Shown piece by piece: positions 24,961 through 36,323 of a stretch of 64,000 bases of DNA; within the stretch, counting starts at the first letter, position 1, and each line of letters starts with the position of its first letter. Both the position numbers and the translations under genes were made by a program. The notes beneath the pieces are model-generated. The model saw only the letters and a list, made by a program, of their open reading frames with translations. It ran no database searches and was not told the DNA's origin. The DNA comes from Dermatophagoides farinae (taxonomy: Eukaryota > Arthropoda > Arachnida > Sarcoptiformes > Pyroglyphidae): contig NC_134678.1 of NCBI RefSeq assembly GCF_024713945.1, positions 7,254,001 to 7,318,000 of the forward strand. Direction: 5' to 3'.

Positions 24961-25487
24961 ATGAATAATGGTATGTATCTGAATTGATTAATGATAACGA
25001 CAAATGTCTTTTCGTTTAGTATTTGAGTCTTAGATCGAATTCAATATCGGCTAGATTTCAATCAAAGAGAACCAGATAAGTTATGTTTTTAAATCATGCT
25101 AACAACTGATTTTTTCTTTACTATGTGTTGTAGATTGATTGTTCAATAATTATTTGAACTGTTTGTTTTGTGTATTTCAATACGAACGTGTTAAGTATAA
25201 TATAACTATTTTTATTTTACTATTAAAAATTCTTCCTATTTTCAAGTCATAATCAGATTCAGATTTCCGTCGATGTTGATGCATTGAATCTCAACCAATT
25301 TCAATTTATCAATGACCACGGAAATCAAATCACGTTTGAATCATCGATACAAACACAGGTATTTTTATTTATATTTTTTTCTAATATTTTTAACTTATTG
25401 TAATTGTTGTTGTTTATTTTTTTTCTTTTTCTTTCTCTTTTTTTGTAATATTTACATGTTTTTTCCCCTTTTTTTGTTAAGATATAG
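24961..25487 (+). CDS. Candidate spliced mini-gene inside the cassette, about 57 residues
   Basis: The exon model is 24961-24970, 25034-25079, 25247-25358 and 25482-25487. Donors are GTATGT, GTTATG and GTATTT; acceptors are GTCTTAG, TTTTCAAG after a pyrimidine tract, and TTGTTAAG after a long one. Phases 1, 2 and 0 all agree. The product reads MNNDRIQYRLDFNQ near the start, then QISVDVDALNLNQFQFINDH and an acidic/Gln-rich end, stopping at TAG just before AATAAA. The third exon (32-37 codons without low complexity, AG/GT flanked) is the best evidence; the 10-nt first exon is the weakest and there may be others upstream. No family was recognised. The composition resembles the tail of a nuclear protein, which is only an impression. 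Confidence 0.35.
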
Positions 25488-25492
25488 GGGTA

Positions 25493-25505
25493 AATAAAGT
25501 TTATT
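25493..25505. terminator. Bidirectional poly(A) signal, AATAAAGTTTATT
   Basis: AATAAA on plus (25493-25498) and AATAAA on minus (25500-25505) are separated by one base and form a near palindrome. It lies 6 bases past the plus mini-gene stop and 62 bases past the minus ORF stop, so it suits both convergent candidates. Confidence 0.45.
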
Positions 25506-25567
25506 TAAAAAAACAAACAGGTATGTAATTGAATTGAAAATCCACGGTTACAACTAATCCTTTTCAA

Positions 25568-25786
25568 TTATTTAGTATAATGCCATGTAGTCAAATCTCT
25601 CAATGCCGCTGATATGATTCGAATTGCAATATTAACATATTTTTGGGATTTGTAAACTCGGACATTGTGTTGAAAACATTTAGAACTTGGAGAACGGAAC
25701 AATATATCTTTTCTATTGGACAACAAAAATTCATACCATAAAATGTTGGATTTTGGATCAGCATAATACAATTTGTGCATTATCAT
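25568..25786 (-). CDS. 72-residue ORF inside the cassette, unrecognised
   Basis: A true ATG at 25786 opens 72 codons of mixed composition, for example KLYYADPKSNILWYEFLLSN, RKDILFRSPSSKCFQHN and IAIRIISAALRDLTTWHYTK, ending TAA. There are no homopolymer or microsatellite stretches within it, in contrast to most of the window. It is basic, with no signal peptide or obvious membrane helix. It converges on the plus-strand mini-gene and has a minus AATAAA downstream at 25500-25505. Function is unknown. It may be an exon or relic of a transposon-encoded protein. Confidence 0.35.
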   Translation of the reverse strand: MIMHKLYYADPKSNILWYEFLLSNRKDILFRSPSSKCFQHNVRVYKSQKYVNIAIRIISAALRDLTTWHYTK

Positions 25787-25916
25787 GATATTTTGTTTTT
25801 AAAAATAATTTATAATTTATTTATATTCATTTAATTTTACAATAAAATTTAAATTCAATACAAATAATGAAAAGGAGGTCGAAAGGGTTAAAAAGGGGGA
25901 GAGGTCAAAAATCAAA

Positions 25917-26129
25917 GTAGTGTACTATTCGATTTGGTAGTGTGCACTATTTTGGTAGTGTACTATTCGATTTGGTAGTGTGCACTATTTTGGTAGTGTA
26001 CTATCGATTTTGGTAGTGTACTATCGATTTTGGTAGTGTACTAGCTGATTTGGTAGTGTACTATCGATTTTGGTAGTGTACTAGCTGATTTGGTAGTTTC
26101 GCCACTCCACTACGATTTAGTAGTGTACA
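25917..26129 (+). repeat. Right tandem array, GGTAGTGTAC family
   Basis: About nine copies of the GGTAGTGTAC or GGTAGTGTGCAC core occur. The first part has units containing CTATTCGATTT and GCACTATTTT, then a regular 20-bp unit (GGTAGTGTACTATCGATTTT, alternating with a CTAGCTGATTT version), ending in TTTAGTAGTGTACAC. Confidence 0.9.
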
Positions 26130-28309
26130 CACAAGGCTATTTTTTTTTGTGTGCACACACACCCGAAATGCTTTTAGCCCTCTCTTTTGCTGTATAAACA
26201 CTTGAATACTGTGTGTGTGTGTGTGTGTGTAGGAGTGTCTTGTTTCATCTTCCTGATCATCATCATCATCATCATATGATGGATAAAAACCAGAAAACCA
26301 AAATTCAAACAGGAATAATAAAAAAAAAAAAAATTTGTTTAATGAAATGCAATATACACACACACATATATATGCGGTGTCGCCCATGGTGTGTGTGTGT
26401 GTGTTTGGTGAATTTTGTAAACATTTACACAATCATCTTTTGATTTTTTTTTTTTTTTTTTGCTGAGTGAAAATGAATTCTAAAAATAAATGTGTGTGTG
26501 TGTGTTGATTTTGTTTTTGTTTTTGTTTTGAGACGGTTTCTTCTTTTTTTTTCAATATTGCTTTTTTTTGGTCAAGTGTTTTTTTTTCTATTGAAAATTT
26601 TCAATTTTTTTTCCACATTTCAATGGACATTCTGACATCAACTGAATGAATGAATTTTTTCAATGGAAAAAAATTGAATCGATACAGTCGTTTTCATTTA
26701 TGTTTTTGTTTTCAATTTGTCCGATTTTTTTAATTGTTTTTTTTTTCTTCTATTTGATTCAGCTGAAAACCTAGCAACTGAATTTTAAAAAAAAAAATTT
26801 TCCATCCATCTCATACCAGCCACTGTTTCCATTGTTGTTGATGGTCATTTCGTTCATTCATTCATTCATTCATTGAATAATGCACCGGTCACCGTAGGAA
26901 AAAAAACAATTTTTTAAATTAAAATTCAAGTTGAATTTGAGGTTGACAAAAAAAAAATTGATGGTTCTCGAAATAATCACCATCATCATCGTTATATTAC
27001 AGAGAGCTAATTTAAATTCATTTTCTATGGAGATGTAGGAGAAAAATTTTTTATTTCCATCAAAACAAAATTCCACAATAATAATTATTAGTCATCTTGT
27101 TGTTGTTGTTGTTGTTTTGGCGAAACAAATATGCAAAATTTCTTCTTTTATTTTTTTTTTCATCATTATTCTGTATGGATTCACCGATTCTATTTCTGAT
27201 TGTAACGTTTTTTTATTCTTGCTGGTGTAATCACATGCTGTGTGTGTGTGTGTGCGATAGAAAAAAAAATTGATTCTGGTTGAATAGTAGTGGAATCGAG
27301 CCATTGAAAAGAGAAAAAAAAACAGAAACAAAATCCTTTCTAGCCATATATTTGTAATTTTAGCCTTGCATGATTTCATTGGACTTTGTTTTTTTTTATT
27401 TTGCTTCATTTTGTTCCAATTTATATTCCAAAGTTCAACGCTGTTGTTTGTTTTTTGTTTCTGTGTTTGGCAATAATAATAAAATGAACACACACACACA
27501 CACACACATCGTTTCCACATTATCAATTTGGATGAGTTTTACACGCCAAAAACAACAACAACAACCGATAAACAAAAATTCAAAGTTATCACAACAACAA
27601 CAATTTATGGTTGAATAAATTCAATCGAAACTTTACTTCTTGTGACCATTTCCAATTTTTTTTTTTGGTTCAATTTACCAGGAAAAAACAACAACAACAA
27701 CCAAATGTTGATTGAAAATCAAATCATTTCGATGATGATCATTCCATTCGATTTTTGTGTTTTCCACTGTTTATATTCCTCTCTCTCTCTCTCTTTTTTG
27801 TTTTGTTTGTTTGCTGTTGAATTTTAAATTTAAATTTAAATATCTGGTTTCGATTTCGCGATGAATAATATAAAAAAAAACTTTTACATGAATTCAGAGA
27901 AAAAAAAACAAAAACAAATTCTTAGATCAAAAGAATATTTGCCTAGGCAGTAAAAAAAACCATTCTAAATCCCATCATATATTTATTTATTATATAAACC
28001 TGAGTTGAGTGGCCAAATATCAAATTCAAGAGGAATATATTCTTCTTATTTATTTATTTATCTTTACATTTCTTTGTTCTTGAAGTGAATTGAACTTTTA
28101 ATTTAAAAGAAAAAAAAATTTTTCTTCTTCATTTTTTTTTTGTTCTGAACAAACAAAAACAAATATTCAAGTGGTAGTAGTGGTGGTGGTGGTGGTGGTG
28201 GCAGTCATCATTGTGATAATGTTTAGTTCTACTAATTAGCATTAGAAGCATTGAATGGAATTGAAAACTTTTTCATTTCGAATAAAAAAAAAAAAAAAAT
28301 TGTAAATAA
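26130..28309. other. Low-complexity intergenic stretch
   Basis: GT/CA tracts (26212-26230, 26390-26404, 27238-27254, 27490-27508), (TTG)n at 27098-27117, T and A runs. Open frames on both strands are repeat translations. No gene was seen. Confidence 0.5.
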
Positions 28310-28649
28310 TCATGAAACAAATGGATGTGATGATTGAATTGCTTTGTCGTCTTCGTCATCATCATCGTTGATGATGAAATCTTGAAAAAATTGCCGCCGT
28401 GGCATGAAACAATCCTTGATTAATAATTTCATATTGGCTAGATAGCGATATGATGATGATGGTGATGTCCACAAATCATCTTCATGATGATTTGATTGAT
28501 AATGATCAGATTTTTGTTGTTGTTGTTGTTGTTGTTCATAATTCTTAATTGCAACTTAACTTTATCCACATGTTTCAATACACCAATAATTGGATTTTCT
28601 CATTTCGATTTGATTTGTTTTTCTGACATTTAAACACAACATTGTCCCA

Positions 28650-28680
<31 letters not shown>

Positions 28681-28869
28681 TCCATTTTTGATTGGTACAT
28701 GCATTAATGAATGTTCAACCTTAAATGTTCATTTTCGTAATAATTCATAATGATTCATGTTGTTGTTGTTGTTGTGTTTGAAAATGAAAAAAATGAATCA
28801 AAAAAATAAAATAAAAAAAATTTTTCATTTCACATCATGTGAACAAAAACATTTTCCATTTCATTCCAT

Positions 28870-28903
<34 letters not shown>

Positions 28904-31900
28904 GTTGTTGCAAATATGTAAATTTTCGTATTACATTCTTATGTAATTTCATCATCATCATCGTCATTTTAAAACAAACAGTAAATAGGATGCATTCATT
29001 CATCCATTTTTCTTGGTTATTACCAAGAAAAAACACAAAACGTACTCTACATACCAGCAACAATACATCCACAACCATATTTATACTAATCATATTTCCA
29101 TATTGTGCACTCACACGACCTTCTTTCACTACAATCATCAATTCTATTACTCCACTAGGTTTTTATTAACATTTTTTTCTTTAGGCTAAGAAAGAGAAAA
29201 AAAAATTTTTTTTTGTTCATTTCATTTCATTCATTCATTCATCATTGTTTTTTGTTTTCATTATTGAATTCAATTCAATTTAGTAATAGTTTTTTTTTCG
29301 TTCTTTCTCTTATGATTTCGTTCCATCATCATCATCAAAATTCCAAAGAAATTTTTTTTTCTCCATTTTTCCTTTGTATTTTGATGGTGTATGGGGTGGT
29401 GGTGGGGTGGGGGTGATTTCTATGAAAAAAAAAACGATAAATAAATCAGATGATATAATCCAGATAAATCTTTATTTTTTTTTCATTTAATTGATGATGA
29501 TGATGATGATAATAGGAAACAAAAAAACTTTGAGAATTTCATTACTTTGAGAAAATAAAATGATAGTCATTTAATAATGATAATGATAATGATGATGATG
29601 ATGATGAGATGAATAATACGTGCAAATGGTAAACAAAACAGAATACGTGATGCAACAACAAAAACAACAACAACATTTCAGATAAGATTTTCTTTTATCT
29701 ACACTATTTTTACACTATTTGAATCACAACAACAGACAAATAAACAAGATGGATCGAAATAGCATTTGTTTTTTTGTTGTTTTGTTTTGTTTTTCACGTC
29801 CACTACTACTATCATAATGTGATTGGATATATAAACAAAAACATTTGTTGAACAATAATAAAATTCGTTTCGTTTGTTTGTTCGTTAAATACCATTTGTT
29901 TGGATTCACGTTTGATGTTTATTGTTGTTATATGCTCTTTATTATCATATATAACATATAAACCAGCAAAAACTCAGCCGATTCCCTGCTGGAAAAAAAA
30001 ATCGATCCAATTCATGATGTGTATGACATTTACAGTTAGACCACCACCGCCACCACACAGTTGAATAAATACCTTTTTTCCCCACCCCACTCCTGTTAGT
30101 TGTTGGTCCATTTATTCATTCATTCGTTCATGATATAATTTCTAATCTTGAAAAACAAACAGCCCATACATACACATTTATATAGCTGCTATAAATTTTG
30201 ATGCTTGAATGTTTATAATGTAATGTGAATTAATTGAATGAATTTGAACGGAAAAAAACAGAAAAAAAATTCAAATAGACTGCTGGACAAAGATGCACAC
30301 AGTGATGAACGAATCATCGTCATCGTCATCATCATCATTATTATTGTGGAGCTCATATCATCATCATCATCGTCGTCGTTGTTTTTAAACGCGTGAAAAC
30401 GTGACATGAAAACTTTTTGTTTTTTTTTTTATTCATTCATTCATTGACAAGTACACCAGTAAAATAAAATGAAAAAACGTACGTTCTAAACAAAACAAAA
30501 CAAAACAAAAAATTCTGTTGCAGAAAATTTAAACAAAAACCGTATAACACGGTATTATTATTATTAGTTCCTATATCGACAAATGATGAAAAAAATTTGA
30601 AAGCAGCAGCAACAAGAATATCTTTTTTTGACAGCCAATACATTAATAACACGGTTTTCTTTGTTATTTTTTTTGTTTGGATTTTCGTGTTCTCTTTAAG
30701 AATTGGGCGTACACACGCACACACACTGCATGCCAGAATGTTCAAGTTGATTGTTTCCTTGTTGTTGTTTGATGAATTCTTCTTCTTCTTTTTTTCATTC
30801 ATCTGAGAATTTTATTCGTTTCAATTTCACTTGATTGATTGATTGATTGATTATTAGATTTAATATCGAAATTGATTTGATTTGATTGAAAAAACAAAAA
30901 AAAAATTTTTTGCCCGCCTGTTGGAGAGACAGCAATCTACACCTCGAATTTGATTTTCAATCTGTCAGATTGAAAGTGGTAAAACAAAAACAAAACAAAA
31001 AAAATTTTCACTTTGGATTAGATTTCATTGTAATCTGATTTTTTTTTTTTTTCTTGATCCATGATGATGACGTGTTTTCGTGTTGATTGGCAGAATATTC
31101 TTGTGTGTGTGTGTTTTATTAGAAGGTAAGAAAAGTACTGTCGTTTTTGTGTATAACATTTTCGAACGACTGTCACAAAAATTTGGTAAAGGTTTCGACA
31201 TCGTGTATGACCTCGATTTATTCTTCGATGACCATACTTTAATTTAAAAATAAATTTTTTCCAACTTTGACCACAGGAAGTGGTGGCCGGCCTCTGTTTT
31301 TGGACCCATTAAAAATCGAAATTTTAGCCATTTTGATTTTTGCTCGTGGTGACCCCGACCAAAGAGTTAAAATTCATCTGACCACTCAATTCAAATTCCA
31401 CATGTCCTGGGAGTTGAAAAAAATTATGGGCGTAATTTTTCCTCAACTCATCCTTTCTCAAGAGCGGATCAAAATCCGGTCGGCCGCTATCAACATTCAA
31501 CTAGACTGCTAGCAATTTCAATGGGCAATGCCATTGGCAGAGTGGCTGACGGCACATGAATTGCATGATCGGTTATGCGATTTTTAAAATTGGAAAAAAT
31601 TTGGAATTTTTGGTCAACCAAATTTTTTTGTTGACTTTTTGGTTAGCGGAAAACGTGTCGTGCGATAATTGATCAAAATTTTTTAAAAATTTCATTTTGA
31701 CGCATATTTTTCCTATGGCTGAATAACACAGTGGGTGATAGCGGCCGACCGGATTTTGATCCGCTCTTGAGAAAGGATGAGTTGAGGAAAAATTATGCCC
31801 ATAATTTTTTTCAACTCCCAGGACATGTGGAATTTGAATTGAGTGGTCAGATGAATTTTAACTCTTTGGTCGGGGTCACCACGAGCAAAAATCAAAATGG

Positions 31901-34900
31901 CTAAAATTTCGATTTTTAATGGGTCCAAAAACAGAGGCCGGCCACCACTTCCGGTGGTCAAAGTTGGAAAAAATTTATTTTTAAATTAAAGTATGGTCAT
32001 CGAAGAATAAATCGAGGTCATACACGATGTCGAAACCTTTACCGATTTTTTGTGAGAGTCATTCCAAAATGTTATACAAAAAAACGACAGTACTATTCTT
32101 ACCATCTAATATTTATCAACCAACCAACCATCCTAATTAGAATTTGAAAAAGTTGAGTTTTTCGTTTTTTTTTATTATCGGATTTCCACCCAGCCTCAGT
32201 ATCACCAATAAAACCACTCGTTGTGAAATGGATTTTTTGATTTTTTTTTTCAATCAAATTCAATCATGTTGATTGATTTCAGAGTTAATCTGACTAACGG
32301 AACTGATCGATAATCTCTCTATACGCACTACTCAATGTTTTGGACATTAATGATGAAAAAAAAATTGAAAATGAAAAAAAAAAATTCAAAACGATCAAGT
32401 TTTTTTTTCTGTTGCCCACTACTATTTAATCTCTCCAATGGGTTTGTGTATTTGAAAGTTTTTTTTTTTGGCATGAAACTTTTTCCCTCTCTTGTTCGGC
32501 ATTGCGTAACACACACACTGTGTGTGTGTATGTGCACGTAATTTGTGAATTATCCCTTTTTTTCGAACATTTCAACATAATCAAATCGAATTGTCTGGTT
32601 TCTTTTTTTTTTGCTTTGACGTTTTTTTCGGATTTTTTTTTGTTTGTGATCGGATATAAATTAAGAAATTAACCGAAAAACCCAGAATGAATCCGTTTTT
32701 TTTAGTATCTCTTTCTTGGTTTTTGTGTGTGTATTCTGTATTCTGTATATTTAGATTAGAATCATTAAATGAGAATAAAATTGAAACGAATTGAAAATTA
32801 TAACCAAACCAATAAGAAAGAAAGAAAGAAAATGAATCAAATTTCCAATCGAATGTGTTTCACATTCAATTCGATTGGATTTTTTTTTTATTCGTTTTCA
32901 GATGAATTTTTTTCCATTCTTTCTTTCCAATTTCAATTTCAGAATGTGGTTATTCTGTGTATTGTCTCTTTTTTTGGTTCCAGTTGCACAAAATCCAGAA
33001 AGAAAGAAAATTGACTTTTGATGAATTAATCATCAAATCATTGAATGATTGAACAAAAAAAAATTCCAGAATCCAGAATTTCGATTCATTTTTGAAGTGG
33101 AAAAATGAATTATTCATTTAGTTTTGGAATTGAAAAAAATTTTTTTTTTGATAAAAATTTTTTTTTTTTTTGGTCATTGGAAACAAAACAACAAGAAAAA
33201 AAAAATTTCCATTTTGATTGCCAGCAATAACCCTTTGACTACTGTTCTGTTGTTGATTTTCTCTCTCTCTCTCTCTCTCTTTCTGTTGTTTACAATAATT
33301 ATATGATTTAATTTCAGATTTCCATAATAAAATTGCCAAATTTCTCTCTCTGTGTGTGTGTGTGTGTGTGTTTGTGTTTTTTGTCATGTGTATATAACAC
33401 CCAAAAAACTGCTAGCACACACACATACACAATCTCCAGAGAATTTTCTATCATTACAAACAAAAACAAAACAAAAAAAAAATTTCGGAAGTTGATAATG
33501 ATGAGGATTTTCTATCTATCTTTCCATTTTGGTTGCATTCATCATTATCATCAACATTGAAAACTTGTACATTCAAAACAAATGATAATGATAATGATAA
33601 TGATGAAGCTGCTTGCAAAGTTTTTCCCTAAAGGCAAAACAGAAAAACCGAAAAAAAACAGCACAAAAGTTTGTTTTTTTCCATTTTCATGTGAAATAAA
33701 AGGATGATGATGATGATGAGGGATATTCATTCATTTATTCATTTTGAATGTTTAAATTTTAACTAAAACTATGTTTTTTTACCACTACCATTTTATTTTT
33801 CTGAAATTTCTGAATTCTCTGGACTTTTATGGCTGTTTTTTGTTTTGTTTTGTTTTGTTCATTCATTTGCAATCAATTTCTGGTTCAATTTTTGATGCAT
33901 ATAAGAACAAAAATTCTCGATTTGATTTGATTTGATTCGATTTTGGTGGTGTTCAATGAATTGACGCCCAACGATGATGATGTTCATATACATACATACA
34001 CTGTTCAACCAACCAGCCAGTCAGCCACATTATTATTATTATTGTTGTTGTTGTTGTTGATTTTTTTTTTTTTGTACAATTTTCTATTCTGGTCTTGTTT
34101 TTGTTGATTTTGACAACTCAACTCGATTCTTCTGCTCTTCAATAACAACAACAACCACGATGATGATAATAATAATAATATCCACGTCAGAATCAAAACA
34201 CACACACATACATAGAAAAACAAATCATCAATTCAATTCAATGATGTGGATATATGGATGTTGATGATGGAACAACAAGAACTGGGTGTATTAATATTCT
34301 CTTATTGTACATCATCATTGTTTTAGTATTTTTTTTCGGATAAAAGCACCAAAAATTGTCTAAAACGTTGTTGTCATTTTTTTTTTTTTTTTTTTTTTTT
34401 TGGTTATTGTTCAATGATTTTATCCAAACATTTTGTTTGTGATTCTGTAATTCTGTGTGTATTCGAAATCAAATCCAATACATACGTACACACACACACA
34501 GGCATTCTATTATTAATGATTAACCGGAAATCATCAATTGACATCATGACATATTTGATAATAATGGGTGGATTTTTGAATTAAAAGTACTGAAAAAAAC
34601 ATCATTCGATTTGTCAGACACACACACACACACACACACACGTTAAAACAACTTTTGACAATGACAGCTGAAAATGAATTTTTTCATTTTCTTGAAAATA
34701 ATAACAACAACAACAAAAAAATTCATTCGCTTTTTTTGGAAAGGAAAATGAAAAGATTTTTCTAAAAAAAATTTGTCAAAATTTTTGTTTTGTTTTTTTT
34801 TGTTTTTCACCCGTAAATCCAATTTTCATCATCATCATCATCACATACGTCATATATGAATTTGATATTTGAAAAAATGTTCTGCTCGTTGTTGTTTTTG

Positions 34901-35253
34901 TTGTTGTTGTTGAAACATGAAACATTCCTTGTTGAAATTAAATTATTTGTCAAAATGCAAAAAAAACATGTTTGTCGTTGAAAATTTTTGTTTTGCATGT
35001 TTTGACGTTTGAATTTTTTTTAAAAGTTTATTTTTTGTTTTCAATTTCATTCTGTTCTGGAAAAAAAACTTAATCAAATCATCATCATCATCAGTATTAC
35101 AGCAGCTCACCAATTACGGATCGTTGGCCATACACAATCTAACTGCATGTTTTGATGATGGAAAATATTCACATCAATCATCATTCGGTAAAAACAATTG
35201 TAAATATGATTAAATGGAATGTGTAAAAGAAGAAGAAAAAAATTTGTTTTCAT
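28310..35253 (-). CDS. Candidate three-exon secreted protein gene, unrecognised
   Basis: Minus-strand exons are 35253-35111, 29154-29055 and 28543-28310. Exon 1 starts ATG and encodes a signal-peptide-like MKTNFFLLLLHIPF, then QNMQLDCVWPTIRN, with donor GTGAGC in phase 2. Exon 2 encodes GVIELMIVVKEGRVSAQYGN and MISINMVVDVLLL, with donor GTATGT in phase 0. Exon 3 encodes polyQ, then EDDLWTSPSSSYRYLANMKL, PRRQFFQDFIIN, an acidic DDDDEDD run and the stop. The frames join without stops (158 residues). Exon 3 is clearly coding-like over 78 codons. Exon 2 is plausible, though a second frame is also open through part of it. Exon 1 and the 6-kb joining intron are speculative, and the last acceptor lacks a pyrimidine tract. 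No domain was recognised. Confidence 0.35.
28868..28911. repeat. (TTG)n tract
   Basis: TTG repeats interrupted once by TCG, one of many CAA/TTG blocks in the window, here in an intron of the minus-strand candidate gene. Confidence 0.9.
31119..31492 (+). repeat. Left arm of second foldback element
   Basis: Reverse complement of 31736-32109. Outer 60 bp more diverged than the inner 300 bp. Confidence 0.85.
31736..32109 (-). repeat. Right arm of second foldback element
   Basis: Inverted copy of 31119-31492, ending CTTACCATCTAA next to TA. Confidence 0.85.
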
Positions 35254-36268
35254 TTTCCAATTATAAACCACTCTATATGAAGCTGAATTGATGACAAATG
35301 TGAAACATTTCTCACTGTTTGTGTGTGTGTGTGTGTGTGTGTCAAACTTTTCCGGTGAACATTTGATTTCTATTGAAGCGAAAAAAAAATTTTTCAAAAA
35401 ATTTTCATTTTCTGGAAGGGAAAAAATTCCGGGAAATTTTTTTCATTCATTCATTCAGAAAAAAAACATTCTTTACATTGATGAATGAATTTTTCTACGT
35501 TTCAGAAAAAAAGATGAAAATTTCTCTTCGTTTGGCAAATCATCATTATAATTTTTTTGAATTTTCAAATTTTTTCTTTCTGTCTGTATTCGTTTAGAAT
35601 TTCATATGCAAATTTTTTTTTTCATTTGCTTTCACACGCACACGCACAAATTCTTGTGAATCACGATGTTTGTTGCCATTGCAAGTTTGCTTGTATTCTC
35701 AATGGATTTGATTTGAGCAACAACAACAACAATAATATTGAAAACATGGACAAATTGAAAGTTTTGTGTTTTTTTTTCATTCTGTCTGTCTATATTTTCA
35801 TGCTGATTAATTCATTTTTGTTTTAAAAATCAAAATGAAAAATAAATTCTCACTGATTAAAATGTAGAAAAAAAAACACAAGAATCAAACAAACTAGGCC
35901 AAGTTTCTTATTTCTGAATATATGTGGTGATATTAAATCTCAATTTTTGTATTTTTTTTTTTCACCCACCAGTTTTAAGTGTAAAATTCCATAGAAACAA
36001 AAAACTTTGAAAAAGTGGTGGTGGTGGAAGGGGCATAGCCATCTGTTGAAGTTTCAAAGCAACAATCATCGAAGCGTAAATGTTTTTATTATTGGAATTA
36101 TATATGGAGAAAAAAAAATTTCCAGCCACCAACCAACAGAATGACAGAATTGAATGAATTATGGCAACAAAATGGTGAAAAAACGAAAACAAAAAATTCT
36201 GTCATCCATCATGATTATGATGATGGTGATGATGATGATAATTTTTATTATTAAAATACGATTGCTCA

Positions 36269-36272
36269 TGTG

Positions 36273-36322
<50 letters not shown>
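36269..36322. repeat. (TG)9 followed by a 36-base T run
   Basis: TG repeats at 36269-36286 lead directly into T from 36287 to 36322, the longest homopolymer in the window. Confidence 0.95.

Positions 36323-36323
<1 letters not shown>

Larger units (their letters stand above)
24072..26129. mobile_element. Satellite-bracketed 2-kb cassette, possible unclassified mobile element
   Basis: Two tandem arrays with the same core (24072-24410 and 25917-26129) in the same orientation bracket about 1.5 kb of sequence that has few microsatellites. Both arrays start with TAGTGTACTATTCGATTT followed by GGTAGTGT. The interior has a plausible spliced small gene on plus and an ORF on minus, converging on overlapping poly(A) signals. 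No transposase, integrase, reverse transcriptase or helicase was recognised, and no target-site duplication was seen. It could be a non-autonomous element with subterminal repeats, a satellite split by an insertion, or a transposed genomic segment. Calling it mobile is inference. Confidence 0.4.
31119..32109. mobile_element. Second foldback element with TA target-site duplication
   Basis: Inverted arms of about 374 bp (31119-31492 and 31736-32109) flank a 243-bp loop. Both ends read TTAGAAGGTAAG or TTAGATGGTAAG and are flanked by TA on each side (31117-31118 and 32110-32111), the target duplication of Tc1/mariner-type elements. No transposase is present, so it is a non-autonomous, MITE-like element. 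Mirrored open frames in the arms (81 and 82 codons, containing FARGDPDQRVKIHLTTQFKF) are one sequence read in both arms, not two genes. It is unrelated in sequence to the element at 6-7.4 kb. Confidence 0.85.

Noticed and set aside
26061-26432. 123-codon minus ORF ending in LNRSGVAKLPNQLVHYQNR
   Set aside because: Its C-terminal part is a translation of the right GGTAGTG array and the rest is CA-repeat sequence.
31267-31961. Two near-identical 81-82 codon ORFs
   Set aside because: Again the two arms of one foldback element read on opposite strands.
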